From: Scleroderma bovista
Lineage: Eukaryota; Basidiomycota; Agaricomycetes; Boletales; Sclerodermataceae
Direction: 5' to 3'
Length of the DNA stretch: 64,000 bases
Assembly: GCA_037178675.1 (NCBI GenBank)
Contig: JAYMGJ010000310.1
Location: 17,114 to 81,113 of the forward strand
Position 1 is the first letter of the stretch. The number at the start of each line of letters is the position of its first letter. The position numbers were made by a program, and so were the translations under genes. Below the pieces are notes generated by a model. It ran no database searches and was not told the DNA's origin. It was given only the letters and a program-made list of their open reading frames with translations. Below are positions 54,126-64,000 of this stretch, piece after piece.

Positions 54126-55235
54126 ACTTGCAGGAGTGGGAGATAGCGTCTCCTGAGGTGTGGTGAGCATCAGCCTCAACCTCATTACGAATGGTGTCCA
54201 GTTCTGGGTTATCATCCCCAAGATACTGGCCTGACCCCACGCCCACACATCATCGGCGTCATGATAGGTGATGCCATTGGTGGTGAGATACGCTGCCACA
54301 CAAGTCAATGTATATGTGGACGACTCGTGTGACCCAACCCATTCGGCCGTCTGGCCAACAGCTGGGGACAGACCAGCCCATTTGATGATAGAGCAGTATC
54401 ACCCCACAATGCCCAGGAGACATGCCATTGATTGGTGCCAACCTACTTGCCCAACGTTCCATCCTGTTTGAGGCATGAGCCGCTCTACGAAGAGCAGTCC
54501 TCAAACGTTGTGAGCTAGAGGCTCAGGTGCCTCGTCCTCACTGTCATTGATGTGCCCAGCACGTCGGATGACTCCAGGGAATGCCCATAAGGTGCCATCA
54601 TTGTGTTGGTGCCAATGGTGGATATATTTTATCCAATCCTTGACACTGGCATCCAAGGATGGGACATCCGCTGGGAAGTCATCCTTCCCTTGGGGCTTGG
54701 CCTTCCCCTTTGCTTTACCGGAGCCAGTTGGTGTGGGTTTACCCACTGGCTCTCGTGATGGGCCCACTGCCCATCTGATATTCTTGTTGTCCTGTCGAGG
54801 ACAGTAGGGGTATGGAAACCTGAGTAACACAAGCCGTGCCTGCAACACCTCGTTCACAAAGGTAATTGTTTTGCTCATCTGCGTCTCGGAGCCAACACTC
54901 CAGTGAGCTAACAGGGTGATGCCCCAGCGTATGGGCCAGGCTGTCCGCCAAGTCCAAGCGCACATCAAGGAAGTCCTTGCTGAGATGAAACGATGCAAGT
55001 GTGAGATGCTCATATGTGTCACACACATTACATGTGTGCGTGTGGTGGCATATGAAGGGGAGATCAGGGTGAGCACCCCAGAGGCTGTCAGAAGGGCGGC
55101 CACGCTTGCGAGAGTGTGACCACCGACGTTTATGACTCTTGTGAGTCGAGGGAGCAGGGCTAGGTGATGGCGACAATGGTCGTGAGCTGAAGGGGACATC
55201 AAGTGTTCATGCTCATGGTGTGTGCTGTGAGTCAA
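54126..55235 (-). pseudogene. Decayed transposon-like ORFs downstream of the chromovirus
   Basis: Minus-strand frames 55235-54501 and 54504-54072 carry CPRQDNKNIRWAVGPSREPV, GKAKGKAKPQGKDDFPADVP, SVKDWIKYIHHWHQHNDGTL, SPGHCGVILLYHQMGW and VAAYLTTNGITYHDADDVWA in different frames. The style (basic linker plus His/Trp-rich segments) resembles gag-like or accessory proteins of fungal transposons, but I do not recognise the family. Frame changes imply decay. Confidence 0.4.
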
Positions 55236-56002
55236 AGTGTGGATTTGGGTTGGAGTAATAACCCAAACACAACACCAACAAAGGACTATGAATATATGCG
55301 AGTGGTGGTTTACCTCCGCGGTGTCCAGAGAGGATGTGCTGAGGAGGGGGGAAGGGGATCTACACCAACAGGGTGATGCAGACAGTGATGCAGGATACTC
55401 CTGGGGTACAGGAGCAATAGATGATGAAGGGGATAGGGGTCTGGACTCTTCCTAAAGCCTAGGAAGTGTTAAAGCGGGGATTGGGTTGACTGAGGCTGAA
55501 ACAGCGATACTACACCTAGAGATTGGTGCAGCAAGGGGACAAGGGGGCTCCTGACGTCCAGAAGCAATGAGAGATGAAGGATTGACTGGCTAGACTCTGC
55601 TTGAGCCTAGAGAAATACTTGGACTTGAATGGATTGAATAAAACTTGAATATCAGAGTCTTTAGACCTTCACTGAAGCCTACAAGACTCAAAGAGCTGAG
55701 GGGATACTGACTGAGCAAGTCTGAGAGAGGGATAATTTCGTGCAATTGGGTCTTTTTTTTCACTGGGCTGAGCCCAGGGGTTTAAATACATGGGTCACAG
55801 CATTAAAGTACAAAAAGAGAAGGGAGTAAGCAGAATTTGTCAAGGATTGGTAAGGGATTGGTAAGAGCTTTGTAAGGGGTTTGTAAGCGATCAGTAAGCA
55901 AGGGATAAGCAGGAATGAGTAAGCATAGGGAGCATGAATAAGCTGCTGAGTAAAGGAATGAGTAAGCTGCATGACAAGATTGATTGGTAAGGGAGTGAGT
56001 CA
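55236..56002. repeat. Noncoding stretch with short degenerate gtaag repeats
   Basis: Between about 55835 and 56000 the motif (g/a)gtaagc/ggtaag recurs at 10-20 bp intervals more than ten times. The rest is A/G-rich with no ORF of note. It may be part of an old LTR or a satellite. Confidence 0.45.
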
Positions 56003-56886
56003 TCAGCTGAGTAATATACCAAAAATGCGAAAGGGATAGAGTAATACTGATGACAAGAGAGCATCAGTAAGCAAGGGATGAGTCACTGCACAGCAGAAGG
56101 AGTCATTGATGCACAGCCTAAGAAGTTTGATGGGGGGCTGTGTACCATCAGGAATTTGATGGGACAACAATGGGGAAGATCTGAGATAAACAGGGGGATT
56201 GATCCAAGACAAAACAGCCACAAGAAGGGTACCAGGGGTCCAGAGGTCTTTTGGGGGGTCAGCATACACTAAGGTATAGTGCATGTGTTCTAGTGCCACT
56301 GAAGTGCAACCATGGGCTCCATTGACGAGCTCTCTTCTGGGAAAGAACGAGAGAGGTTTCTTCTTCCTAATAGCACTATAAAGTGGGGGAATAACTGTCA
56401 TGGTGCTGGGGGACATTGTCTGAAAGTAGGGAAGCAGATAGAGTATTGAATTCGACGCATCCAGGGAAGCAAGACAAATGACAGAGGAAGATGGACATGG
56501 CAAGTATCTGGGAGGAAGGGACCATAGGCTGAGGGCTCAGGGGACACAGAGACAACCATAGAAGACTTTTCAAGCTTGACAATAGACCTAAGATGACCAA
56601 AGTACATCCTTGATGCAGGACTGATGAGGAGAACGCACTGACCGAGAATGAGAGGGACTGAGGGAGCAGGCTGGGAAGATATGTGCCAGGCAGTGCATGG
56701 GAACTCTGGGAGAGGCTGTCCTAAGAGCAGGACATAGTGGAGATCTGCAGAAATAGTGGAGAAATGATCCAGAGAAAATACAGACTCCATAGTGAGTGAT
56801 GAGGCGAATGTCTGGATTTCAGGGGGAATATCTCCATGGGAAATGAATGGATTTGTGTCGGAACTTGACAGGCAGATAGACCACAT
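56003..56886 (-). other. Unidentified minus-strand ORFs, probably transposon-derived
   Basis: Overlapping frames 56886-56398 (MWSICLSSSDTNPFISHGDI ... VPLILGQCVLLISPASRMYF) and 56503-56003 (PPLYSAIRKKKPLSFFPRRE, ALEHMHYTLVYADPPKDLW) look protein-like and could be exons of one gene, but no known domain is evident. Confidence 0.3.
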
Positions 56887-57632
56887 TCTAGGCTCTCTGA
56901 CAGTATAGTCACGTGCCTGATAGCTTCAGAAACAATGGAGCTATTCAAAATATTGGAATGCCAGCACTGGGTGCCTAAAAATGACATTTGGGCACTAAAA
57001 ATCATTTCTTCTCTTTCTCCTTCATTTCTCCATCAATTCTTCGGCTTCTTTGATCATTCTGGTATGGGAGTTGGACTGCAGATGTGTGCATTCCTTTCTC
57101 ACACCACAATTGATGTTATTCCTTCAGTTCCTTCTGCTTCTTGGTGGTTCTCGTGTGATAGATAACTGTCTGCATTGGCATTCATTTCTCACATCAGGAT
57201 AGTCTTCTTGTGCGATAGATGGCTATGATGAGGGTCCATCGTGCTTATCCTTCGCATAAGGATCATTTGATATAGGCATTATCTTTCATGTTCACTGTAC
57301 CAAACCTGTTTGGTACGTGACAGCATGAGGGCGCTTCTTATCATGCCTGTGCTGAGGCTCAGGCAACGACAGTGGAGAGGAGGGGCGGGATGGTGAGGAC
57401 ATGACAAGCAGCAATGAAATGAGAAGATTAAAGTAAGAGTGTAAAACTCAAGGTGGAACATAAATTACAAAATTCAAAGTCCGAGATGAATGAATAAAAA
57501 AGGAAAATGATTGACTACCACATGGAAAGGAACTATCTACTCCGATTAGCTTTTAACTTAATGTTTTTCCACCCTTTGGTCTTGTTTTGGTTTATTTTTA
57601 TTTTTGTTGTTAGTAGCATTAATGTTTCTTCC
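56887..57632. other. No gene seen
   Basis: AT-rich, with only short ORFs; probably decayed transposon sequence. Confidence 0.4.
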
Positions 57633-58265
57633 TCAACGGTTTCGTCTCGTCCCCTGGGGGTTACTTCCCCTGATTGCATCCGTACTCCGCATGTTGACAT
57701 GCAATTCATCAGCCTTATGGGATAGCCATCGTATTGACGCTACCCCTTGCAGTTTGAGGTACCTGTCCAGGGCCTCAAGATCCCTACAGTGGGTGTATGG
57801 CTCCCATGTGGTGTCACCCAAGTTCCATTTAACAAGGAATTCCACCTTGTTATCAGCCCACCTGTGGGCCAATATTTCATCAACCACCCACTCGACCTCC
57901 TCATTATTCCCCACATCATAGAATGCCTGCATGTCTCGTTTTGGGAATAGTGCGTTGTCATTGGGCTCATGCCGCTTTAGCACCCCAACGTGGAACGTAG
58001 GGTGTATCCTGCGAGCCTTAAGCTCAGTAGGTAGATCCAGAGTGTAGGTATCACTGGCAGTGTCCCGCCTTATGACCTTAATCGGTCCAATGTATTTGAG
58101 GATCAATTTCCTTGCATGCCCTTTGGGCATGTTGAGATTCTGAGTTGATAAGTATATGAGGTCCCCAACCTCAAACCTGGGTGGCACACCCTCCTGCTTG
58201 TTTGTGTGATATGTCTGAGCAACTCTGCTCTCGATGCACTTCAGGTAACCACTTTTGATAAGCAT
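57633..58265 (-). pseudogene. Chromovirus pol remnant (integrase C-terminus and chromodomain)
   Basis: 211 codons: FEVGDLIYLSTQNLNMPKGH, ARKLILKYIGPIKVI, TYTLDLPTELKARRIHPTFH then VGVLKRHEPND, typical of the integrase C-terminal SH3-like region. A chromodomain follows (EVEWVVDEILAHRWADNKVE, FLVKWNLGDTTWEPYTHC). The rest of pol, gag and LTRs are absent. It differs clearly from the intact chromovirus upstream, so it is another lineage. Confidence 0.82.
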
Positions 58266-58463
58266 TTAGCCTGAATAGTTTAGTATTGCAATTCAGCCAA
58301 ATAGCCTATAAAACCATGGTCATCCAAGGGAAGGTCTGCTTCCCTCCTGGGATGGGCCATTGTTTTTATAATCCCATCCCAGGGCTGGTCCATGCCATAT
58401 GGGATGGCCCATGCTTGCTTGTGGTGTCAGGGGTCCTCATACAGTTTTTTTTCATTCCTGCTT

Positions 58464-58872
58464 AGTGTTTTAAAGTCCAGTCCAGTCTGGTCTATTGCCG
58501 CTTTCTCTTTTTGGAGACAACCAGACCATGACTAGTTATTTCAGATCTTGCTTGGACCACAACTGAACCAATAGCAACTGGTTGCATGTGGTTGCATAGG
58601 GCAGTTGCAACCAGTTTCTTGCACAAATGAAGTACTCTCTTGATTTGTGCACAAAAGGGGATCTAAAATCAATTTTAAGCATGCAAAACAGGGGTCCTTG
58701 GTCTTTGTTTTTTACTAGATTTATGTATTATGTGTACTAGTTAGTCACCAACCAATAGCCCTCAACTGGTCTTAACAAAGACTGGCTGTGGCTGGTTTGC
58801 AACAGATTTCTGGTACCAGTCCAATTCAGTTGCCAGGCTTTTTGCAGTCCTAGGACCAGACTTTTAAACACT
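58464..58872. mobile_element. 409-bp MITE with perfect 10-bp target-site duplication
   Basis: Termini AGTGTTTTAAAGTCCAG and, on the other strand, AGTGTTTAAAAGTCTGG form inverted repeats. ATTCCTGCTT flanks both ends (58454-58463 and 58873-58882). The interior is noncoding. A 9-11 bp duplication points to Mutator-like transposition. Confidence 0.88.
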
Positions 58873-58882
58873 ATTCCTGCTT

Positions 58883-59811
58883 ACTCCAGATTGTTTTGTA
58901 TTTTCTTTCCACACTGCACATTCCCTTGCTGCAAATGGGTTCTGTGATATTGCAAAACCATCTTCATGCTTTATTTGCTTCTCTAGTCTGGTGACTTTTA
59001 CCTTCTTCTTCCTTAGTACTGGGGTGATGGACAAAACAATATGGGGTATAAAAGTGAGCATGATTACTTCTTGAATATTACATGACACTTCTGTGAATAG
59101 CACAATCACCACCATCTATTTAGTTGTTACAAGTGCTCTACCTATGGACAGGTATAACGTAGCTATAGTAGGAGAGAATGACATTGGCCAAACATTGACA
59201 GCACCTTTTGGGTGTTGGAATGTGAGAAGATGCAGCTGGCTCCCTACCAAATCACAGTTGAGGGATAAGGTTCTACATTCTGGATCTGGATGTGCATCCA
59301 CCTTGGTGTATATGTATAGATGTGGACTTTGCAAATTTTGGGACATCTTGTGATTATGTCAGGAGGCTGCACAAATGTATAATTTTTGTCCACACTGCTG
59401 ACATACCATGTCAAAGCTATCCAAAAGACAGTTATCCAAGCATGAGCAGTGATGAAGATTGTAATGTTCTACAAGTTGCTCCTCCCTTTTGCACTTGGTT
59501 GTTTTTTGGACAAGCAATAATAATGTGGAGAAATTGGCTAGTTTATTTCTGGAAACCCTGTTAGATGGCTGGTCTGAGGAAAAATGGTGTTACATGCTAT
59601 CTATCTTGTGATGGGGTGTGTGGATTCCATAAACTCACTGGTAAACCTGTTTCAGGTGGAAGACCTGGTGAGCCTAATACACAGACATGCATGAGATGCT
59701 CCCATTTGCAACAGAAGTGGATGTTGAATGTTGACCAAACCACTTGTTGAGAACACTACTTTATCACACACAACCTAATACTCCAGGAGTGACCTTGTTA
59801 AACAAGGTGAT
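58883..59811. other. No confident gene
   Basis: Both strands carry an 80-codon frame at 59093-59353 (minus: HPDPECRTLSLNCDLVGSQL), and plus frame 59565-59750 reads KNGVTCYLSCDGVCGFHKLT. Neither is recognised; probably transposon remnants. Confidence 0.35.
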
Positions 59812-59961
59812 AATATATAGAGGGGTGCTTGCACAATCAGGAGGTGGGTTTGTATCAACAGACTTGGCCCTGCCACTTGCACTTGAACTCTAAGCAAGCC
59901 ACTACATTACTACACAAATCCACCCACCTCCTGATAGTGTGGGCACCCCTCTATATATTAT
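59812..59961. mobile_element. 150-bp hairpin-type MITE
   Basis: The left arm TATATAGAGGGGTGC ... TCAGGAGGTGGGTTTGT and the right arm ACAAATCCACCCACCTCCTGA ... GCACCCCTCTATATA are near-perfect inverted repeats of about 42-45 bp, separated by about 60 bp. Confidence 0.75.
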
Positions 59962-60245
59962 TCCTAGCATCCTTGGATAGTTTTGGGCCAGTTGAAGTTA
60001 CTCTGTAATTTTATAATGGGTGCACAGTCCTTACAAGGCTGCTCAAGAATGACAATATGAAAGAATGGTCTGAATTGAAAAATATCTAGTATGGGGCACC
60101 CTAGCAGCTGAAAGTATGATTCTATTACTGCAAGATTTAGCCTGATATCTAGTGTTTTCAGCAAGATATCACTTGCACAAGTTTACCATATTTCTGAATC
60201 ACACTTTTGCTCAGAAATGCCTGACTGCTGACCATTTTTCAAACA

Positions 60246-61328
60246 GCAATAAAAGCCTGGTCCTAGGACTGCAAAAAGACCAGCAACTGAACCAGACTGC
60301 AGTTGCTGGACCTGGGGGTTGGGTGATTGGTCTAGTTGTGATTGCATGAGCTTGTGGGAAAATATAAAACTAGTTGCAGGGCTACATGAAGATCAAGTAC
60401 CTCTGTTTTTGCACAAATCAGGGGTTCTTGGTTTGCATGCTTAAAATTGGTTGCAGACCCTGTTATGACCATGTCCAACTCTATATCTTATCCAGTTACT
60501 CCAGTTGCATCACAGCTCTCCAGCTCAACTCTGGTCGTTTGCAACTTACTCTGGTCATGGTCATGCAGATACACCTCTGTTAAGTATGACCCTTGGGCTA
60601 GTCTCTATTCAGTCCTTACTACACTTCCCTGTCAACCCTGCTTTGCTTCAAGTTCTCCACATCTTGTTATATCCTATGCCTTGTATCATTTTCACCAGAC
60701 CTGGTTTATTTTACCTGGACCTGACTTTATTTTCACCAGACCTGACCTAGTACTTTCTCTGGTTATCCCTTGTCTGCTCTTCAGGGTGTTTACTTGTCAC
60801 CATATATACTTGTCCCTAGTTCTTACTGTATAAGTACTCTGTAGTTAATCCTGTACTCTCCAATCTGAAATCATCTAAGTTACTACTCCTGCTCCTTGTC
60901 CATCTCCATCTGATCAGAACCTACACAAGGGATCAACACTTGTTGTCCTTGTCATTGAATCCAATCAGTTGCAACTCTGGCCCAGGCTAACCTCTTCCCA
61001 AACCTCTGACCTCATCTCTCATCTGTTTTCATCTGGACTTGACCAGACCCCATACTGGAGTAGACCCAGACTTGACAGATCCCCTGTTTTGTGCAAAAAA
61101 GGGGATCTTGATCTGTGTGCTGAAAATTGGTTGTGAACCTCCTTTTCTGTGCAGATCAATTTCAGACCCCTTATTTTGGGCAAATCAGGTAGTCTCAATT
61201 TGCATGGCTAAAATTGCTTGCAGACCCCCTAATTAAAAACTGGGTGTGATTGGTTTGGTTGTGGTCTGAGAAATATTGAAATTTCTGCAACCAGTTGGGG
61301 TCTGGTTGCCTCCAAAATGGGAACACTA
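60246..61328. mobile_element. Longer relative of the 58.5-kb MITE, inverted
   Basis: Its left part (gcctggtcctaggactgcaa, aaagaccagcaactg) is the reverse complement of the MITE's right end, and its right part (ggtctggttgcctccaaaat then gggaacact) of the MITE's left end. Internally the block with gcatgcttaaaattgg, or a variant, is repeated about three times (60430, 61115, 61195). The ends are less well defined and no target duplication was found. Confidence 0.55.
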
Positions 61329-61505
61329 CACTTTGATGTGCATGGAAGCTTGCCATCATGGTTGAGCAGGAAAGGTTCAGTTGGCATGACACATGAGGTG
61401 TGAAAAATGACTGATGACCATGATGAGAGGGGATGGTGATGAGGGATAAAAAACTATGATGACAGTGACAAGAGTCATTGAGAAATCATTGCAATAGATG
61501 TCTGC
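61329..61505. other. No feature recognised
   Basis: Short AT-rich spacer between two repeat regions. Confidence 0.3.
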
Positions 61506-61640
61506 TGATAGCCTTGAGGCTACAATGGGACATCCCACTTGCACATAAAAATACCAATGGGATGTCCCGTGATAGCCTTGAGGCTGCAATGGGACATCCC
61601 ACTTGCACATAAAAATACCAATGAAATGTCCCATTGTACC
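61506..61640. repeat. 64-bp tandem repeat, two copies, with palindromic cores
   Basis: tgatagccttgaggctacaa starts at 61506 and recurs at 61570 with one change. Each unit carries GGGACATCCC and the next carries GGGATGTCCC or AAATGTCCC. Confidence 0.85.
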
Positions 61641-62182
61641 AGGCTGTGATGAATGTTTCATTTTTATGTAGTGATATGTCAAGAACTGAGTCACTCTAAA
61701 CACCTCCACCCACCTCTGCCTGCTTTCATGTCACTCACAATGCTGGTGGGATAGTCCATCCTAAATATTGAAAATAGTTGCTTTGTATCATATCATGGAT
61801 ATGTGGGCATAAAATACAGGTTGTGTTTTCTACAGACATAAAGGACAACAATAATAGATGCTCACCAATGGATGTTTTGTCAAAGTCCAGCTATTGAATA
61901 ATGATGCCATATTTTGTATTCATGTGCATTTTACTCCACACACTCTCACCAGTACTTTTTTTTTTCATTATAGTGCATCGGGTGATAACACCCATATTGC
62001 ACTCTACTGGCTACACATCAAACTACCAAACAATGAGTCTGAAGGATCTGACCACATGCCCACATAACCACCCAACTGGCAGGTACAGGCAGGGCTGGGC
62101 AGCCTAGGCTGCCTGAAAATGCACACTATGTAGCTGAGGGGGTGATAGGGGGGAGATAGGAGAGAGGGGGAGCGGAGGGGGT
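61641..62182. other. No confident gene
   Basis: Short ORFs only (for example 61858-62067); probably transposon body flanked by the two 64-bp arrays. Confidence 0.3.
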
Positions 62183-62203
62183 GGGGGGGGGGGGGGGGGG
62201 GGG
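62183..62203 (+). repeat. Poly-G run of 21
   Basis: An unbroken run of 21 G, preceded by other G-rich tracts from 62140. It could form a G-quadruplex and is prone to length errors in sequencing. Confidence 0.95.
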
Positions 62204-62205
62204 TA

Positions 62206-63516
62206 CTATGAGCAGACAAGCTCTCTGGCATGGGGAGCAGGGGGCAGGGGGGCTCCTGGGGGGGCGACCATGGCTGCAACGACTATCTCAGGGTGGGCCC
62301 ATATGGCAATGTAGAGGTCGCCATTGGAGTCAAAACTCACAAAACGGGGCATGTCTACCTGGTAGATGACCTCAACAGCCTGTTGGCAGTCCTCTGGGAG
62401 ATCAAAGGGGTAGTAGGGGACCATTGAGGAGTCGATGTGTCAGATGAAAGGGGGGCAGTGAGCCTGATCAAGGACAGGCTGCAGCCACCTGTGATTGGGA
62501 TGGGTAATGCCCTCCTGGGCAATGGACATGGATAAAGCAGATGAGGGGGAGTGGGGGGGATAGGCTGGCACCACTGTAGGGGCGGTGCGGGGAGAGAGGG
62601 GGGGATCAAGGGAGGCCTCGTGTAGGGCACGGAAGGCATTGAATTTGTGCTGGAGTGCCACAACTTCCTTATGGAGCTCCGCCATGAGGTCAGTGAGGGT
62701 AGAGAGGGGAGGGGGCGCAGCTGGCTGGGTAGGCCATTGAAAAGACAACAAAGTGTTTGGGTGGCTGCTCCCTCAGATGAGGTGCATTCGACCCAGGGGC
62801 TTCTGGAGGTCTGGAAAGAGCTCCCAGGGACTGGGGAGACTAGAGGAAACAGGGAGAGTAGTGGTGTTCAGTCACTCCAGGACTGAGCTCAAACATATAC
62901 AGAGGAAAGAGGGAGATTGCTTAGTAAGCTAGTACAAGCCTACATAAGCTAAGGTAGAGAGTCCAGTGTCAGTACTACTATCAGCAACTCTACACACCTA
63001 GAGACAGGACAGTCTCTACACCATTTGGGTTTGAGGGGGGGGGGGGAGGAGGGGAGCCTGGGGGTGAGCCTGCTGGGCATGGAGGTGCAGCAGCATGTTA
63101 TTCTGATAGATTTTGATGTAGGTGGGCAGAACCCAACCCGATGTCGGATCAAGGGCCTGAGGGGCCAGCTGGGACTTGAAAGAATGGAGAATGGAGACAA
63201 TCCATTGGATTGCCTTGGGACTGTCCTTCTCACAGAAGGTCAGAACAGTGGGGACAGCGAAGGTTTTGCCCCCATTGGGGCCAGCCTTGGTGGTCCAGGA
63301 CCAGCAAGGCAGATGTGAAGCAACATAGCTGAGTACTGAGCAGGGTACAGCAGGGGGGGCAAAGTGGGCCTTGAATGTGCCCTTGGGGAAGGAGTGAAAT
63401 CTCTTTCCCACCTCAGAGAGGAGGATCGAGCATGGGGATGATGTGGAACATTGGTGTTTGGGCTGGGGGGGTGACTTTCCCATGGGGGAAGGTGGTGGTT
63501 GAGGAACAAGAGGCAT
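62206..63516 (-). other. Pro/Ser-rich minus-strand ORFs, probably one transposon gene
   Basis: Frame 63516-63016 (MPLVPQPPPSPMGKSPPQPK, VGKRFHSFPKGTFKAHFAPP, LPCWSWTTKAGPNGGKTFAV, SILHSFKSQLAPQALDPTSG) and, after a gap, 62751-62440 (LTDLMAELHKEVVALQHKFN) and 62424-62206 (YYPFDLPEDCQQAVEVIYQV, GDLYIAIWAHPEIVVAAMVA) look like successive exons of one protein. The family is unknown. Its location between two 64-bp repeat arrays suggests it is the coding part of a transposon. Confidence 0.4.
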
Positions 63517-63733
63517 TACCAGTACTTATTTATGTCATCTTGTGGACAATAAAAATGAAATTATTCATTTTATTAATCAATACTTGATTATGAATCCATT
63601 TTCAAGCATATGAACCAGGGAGATCTAAAGGTCACATTATCATTCATGCTATTATAGCAGTCAGCAGTTCTCTATGTGGATGAAATGTTCAATCTTACAT
63701 CATGGTACATCTTATGGATTTGTTTTTTTGCAT

Positions 63734-64000
63734 GACAATGAGATGTCCCATGACAGCCCCAAAGCTATTATGGGACATCCCACTTGTCTTCTTGCCTGAC
63801 AATGGGATGTCCCATGGCAGCCCCGAAGCTATTATGGGACATCCCACTGGTCTTCCTACCTGACAGTGGGATGTCCCATGACAGCCCTCAAAGCTATTAT
63901 GGGACATCCCACTGGTCTTCTTGCCTGACAATGGGATGTCCCATGACAGCCCCAAAAGCTATTATGGAAGATCCCATGATAACCCCCAAATCTATTATGG
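63734..64000. repeat. 64-bp tandem repeat array with palindromic cores, running off the window
   Basis: Units begin at 63734, 63798, 63862 and 63927 (gacaatgggatgtcccatg), a period of 64, 64 and 65. Each has GGGATGTCCC, then a gaagctattat-type spacer, then GGGACATCCC. The same core and period occur at 61.5 kb. Confidence 0.9.

Noticed and set aside
58464..61328. One large terminal-inverted-repeat transposon spanning both MITE-like regions
   Set aside because: The 10-bp duplication shows that 58464-58872 is a complete insertion by itself; the inverted similarity to 60246-61328 is that of a second family member.
63695..63955. 86-codon minus-strand ORF with repeated SWDIPLSGKKTSGMSHN
   Set aside because: It is only the translation of the 64-bp tandem repeat.

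Overview
This is a nuclear window from a basidiomycete, almost certainly an Agaricomycete. Genes are split by many 45-60 nt GT-AG introns, spacing is short, and the mobile DNA (Plavaka-type CMC transposon, DIRS-like fragment, chromodomain Ty3/gypsy retrotransposons) is typical of mushroom-forming fungi. No species is assigned. All exon joins were made by eye from splice signals and frame continuity.

Region 1 (1-31.9 kb) is compact and gene-rich: the 3' end of a fungal-specific transcription factor; a mitochondrial-type J-protein; three tandem DUF1771-Smr paralogues sharing an 11-nt microexon; ornithine decarboxylase antizyme, which needs a +1 frameshift at TTT TGA, head-to-head with RPS2; a Ser/Pro-rich hypothetical protein; a cytochrome P450; an RluA-type pseudouridine synthase; two tandem initiator-type tRNA-Met genes; a concentrative nucleoside transporter; a DCAF7/WDR68-like WD40 protein; a small conserved hypothetical; an Apq12-like protein; a mitochondrial pyruvate carrier subunit; a palmitoyl-protein thioesterase; a GT61 glycosyltransferase; mannose-6-phosphate isomerase; and a CBM12-like/TM/DM9 protein. 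These are mostly housekeeping genes, often in divergent pairs with short shared promoters.

Region 2 (31.9-40 kb) is sparse: a truncated DIRS-like fragment, one CDF-like membrane transporter gene, a frameshifted TPR pseudogene and long stretches with nothing recognisable.

Region 3 (40-64 kb) is nested mobile DNA. A decayed Plavaka-type element holds a transposase with an in-frame stop and a minus-strand partner ORF split by a 1.59-kb TG...CA insertion (probable solo LTR, GCGG target duplication). It abuts a nearly intact 6.3-kb chromovirus with gag, pol, a -1 slippery heptamer and LTRs about 99% identical. Beyond it lie older transposon ORFs, a chromovirus remnant, a 409-bp MITE with a perfect 10-bp target duplication, a hairpin element, and two arrays of one 64-bp palindrome-bearing repeat, the second running off the window end.

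The observations most worth checking are the two recoding sites, the conserved microexon and exon-intron duplication in the Smr cluster, and the nested insertions.
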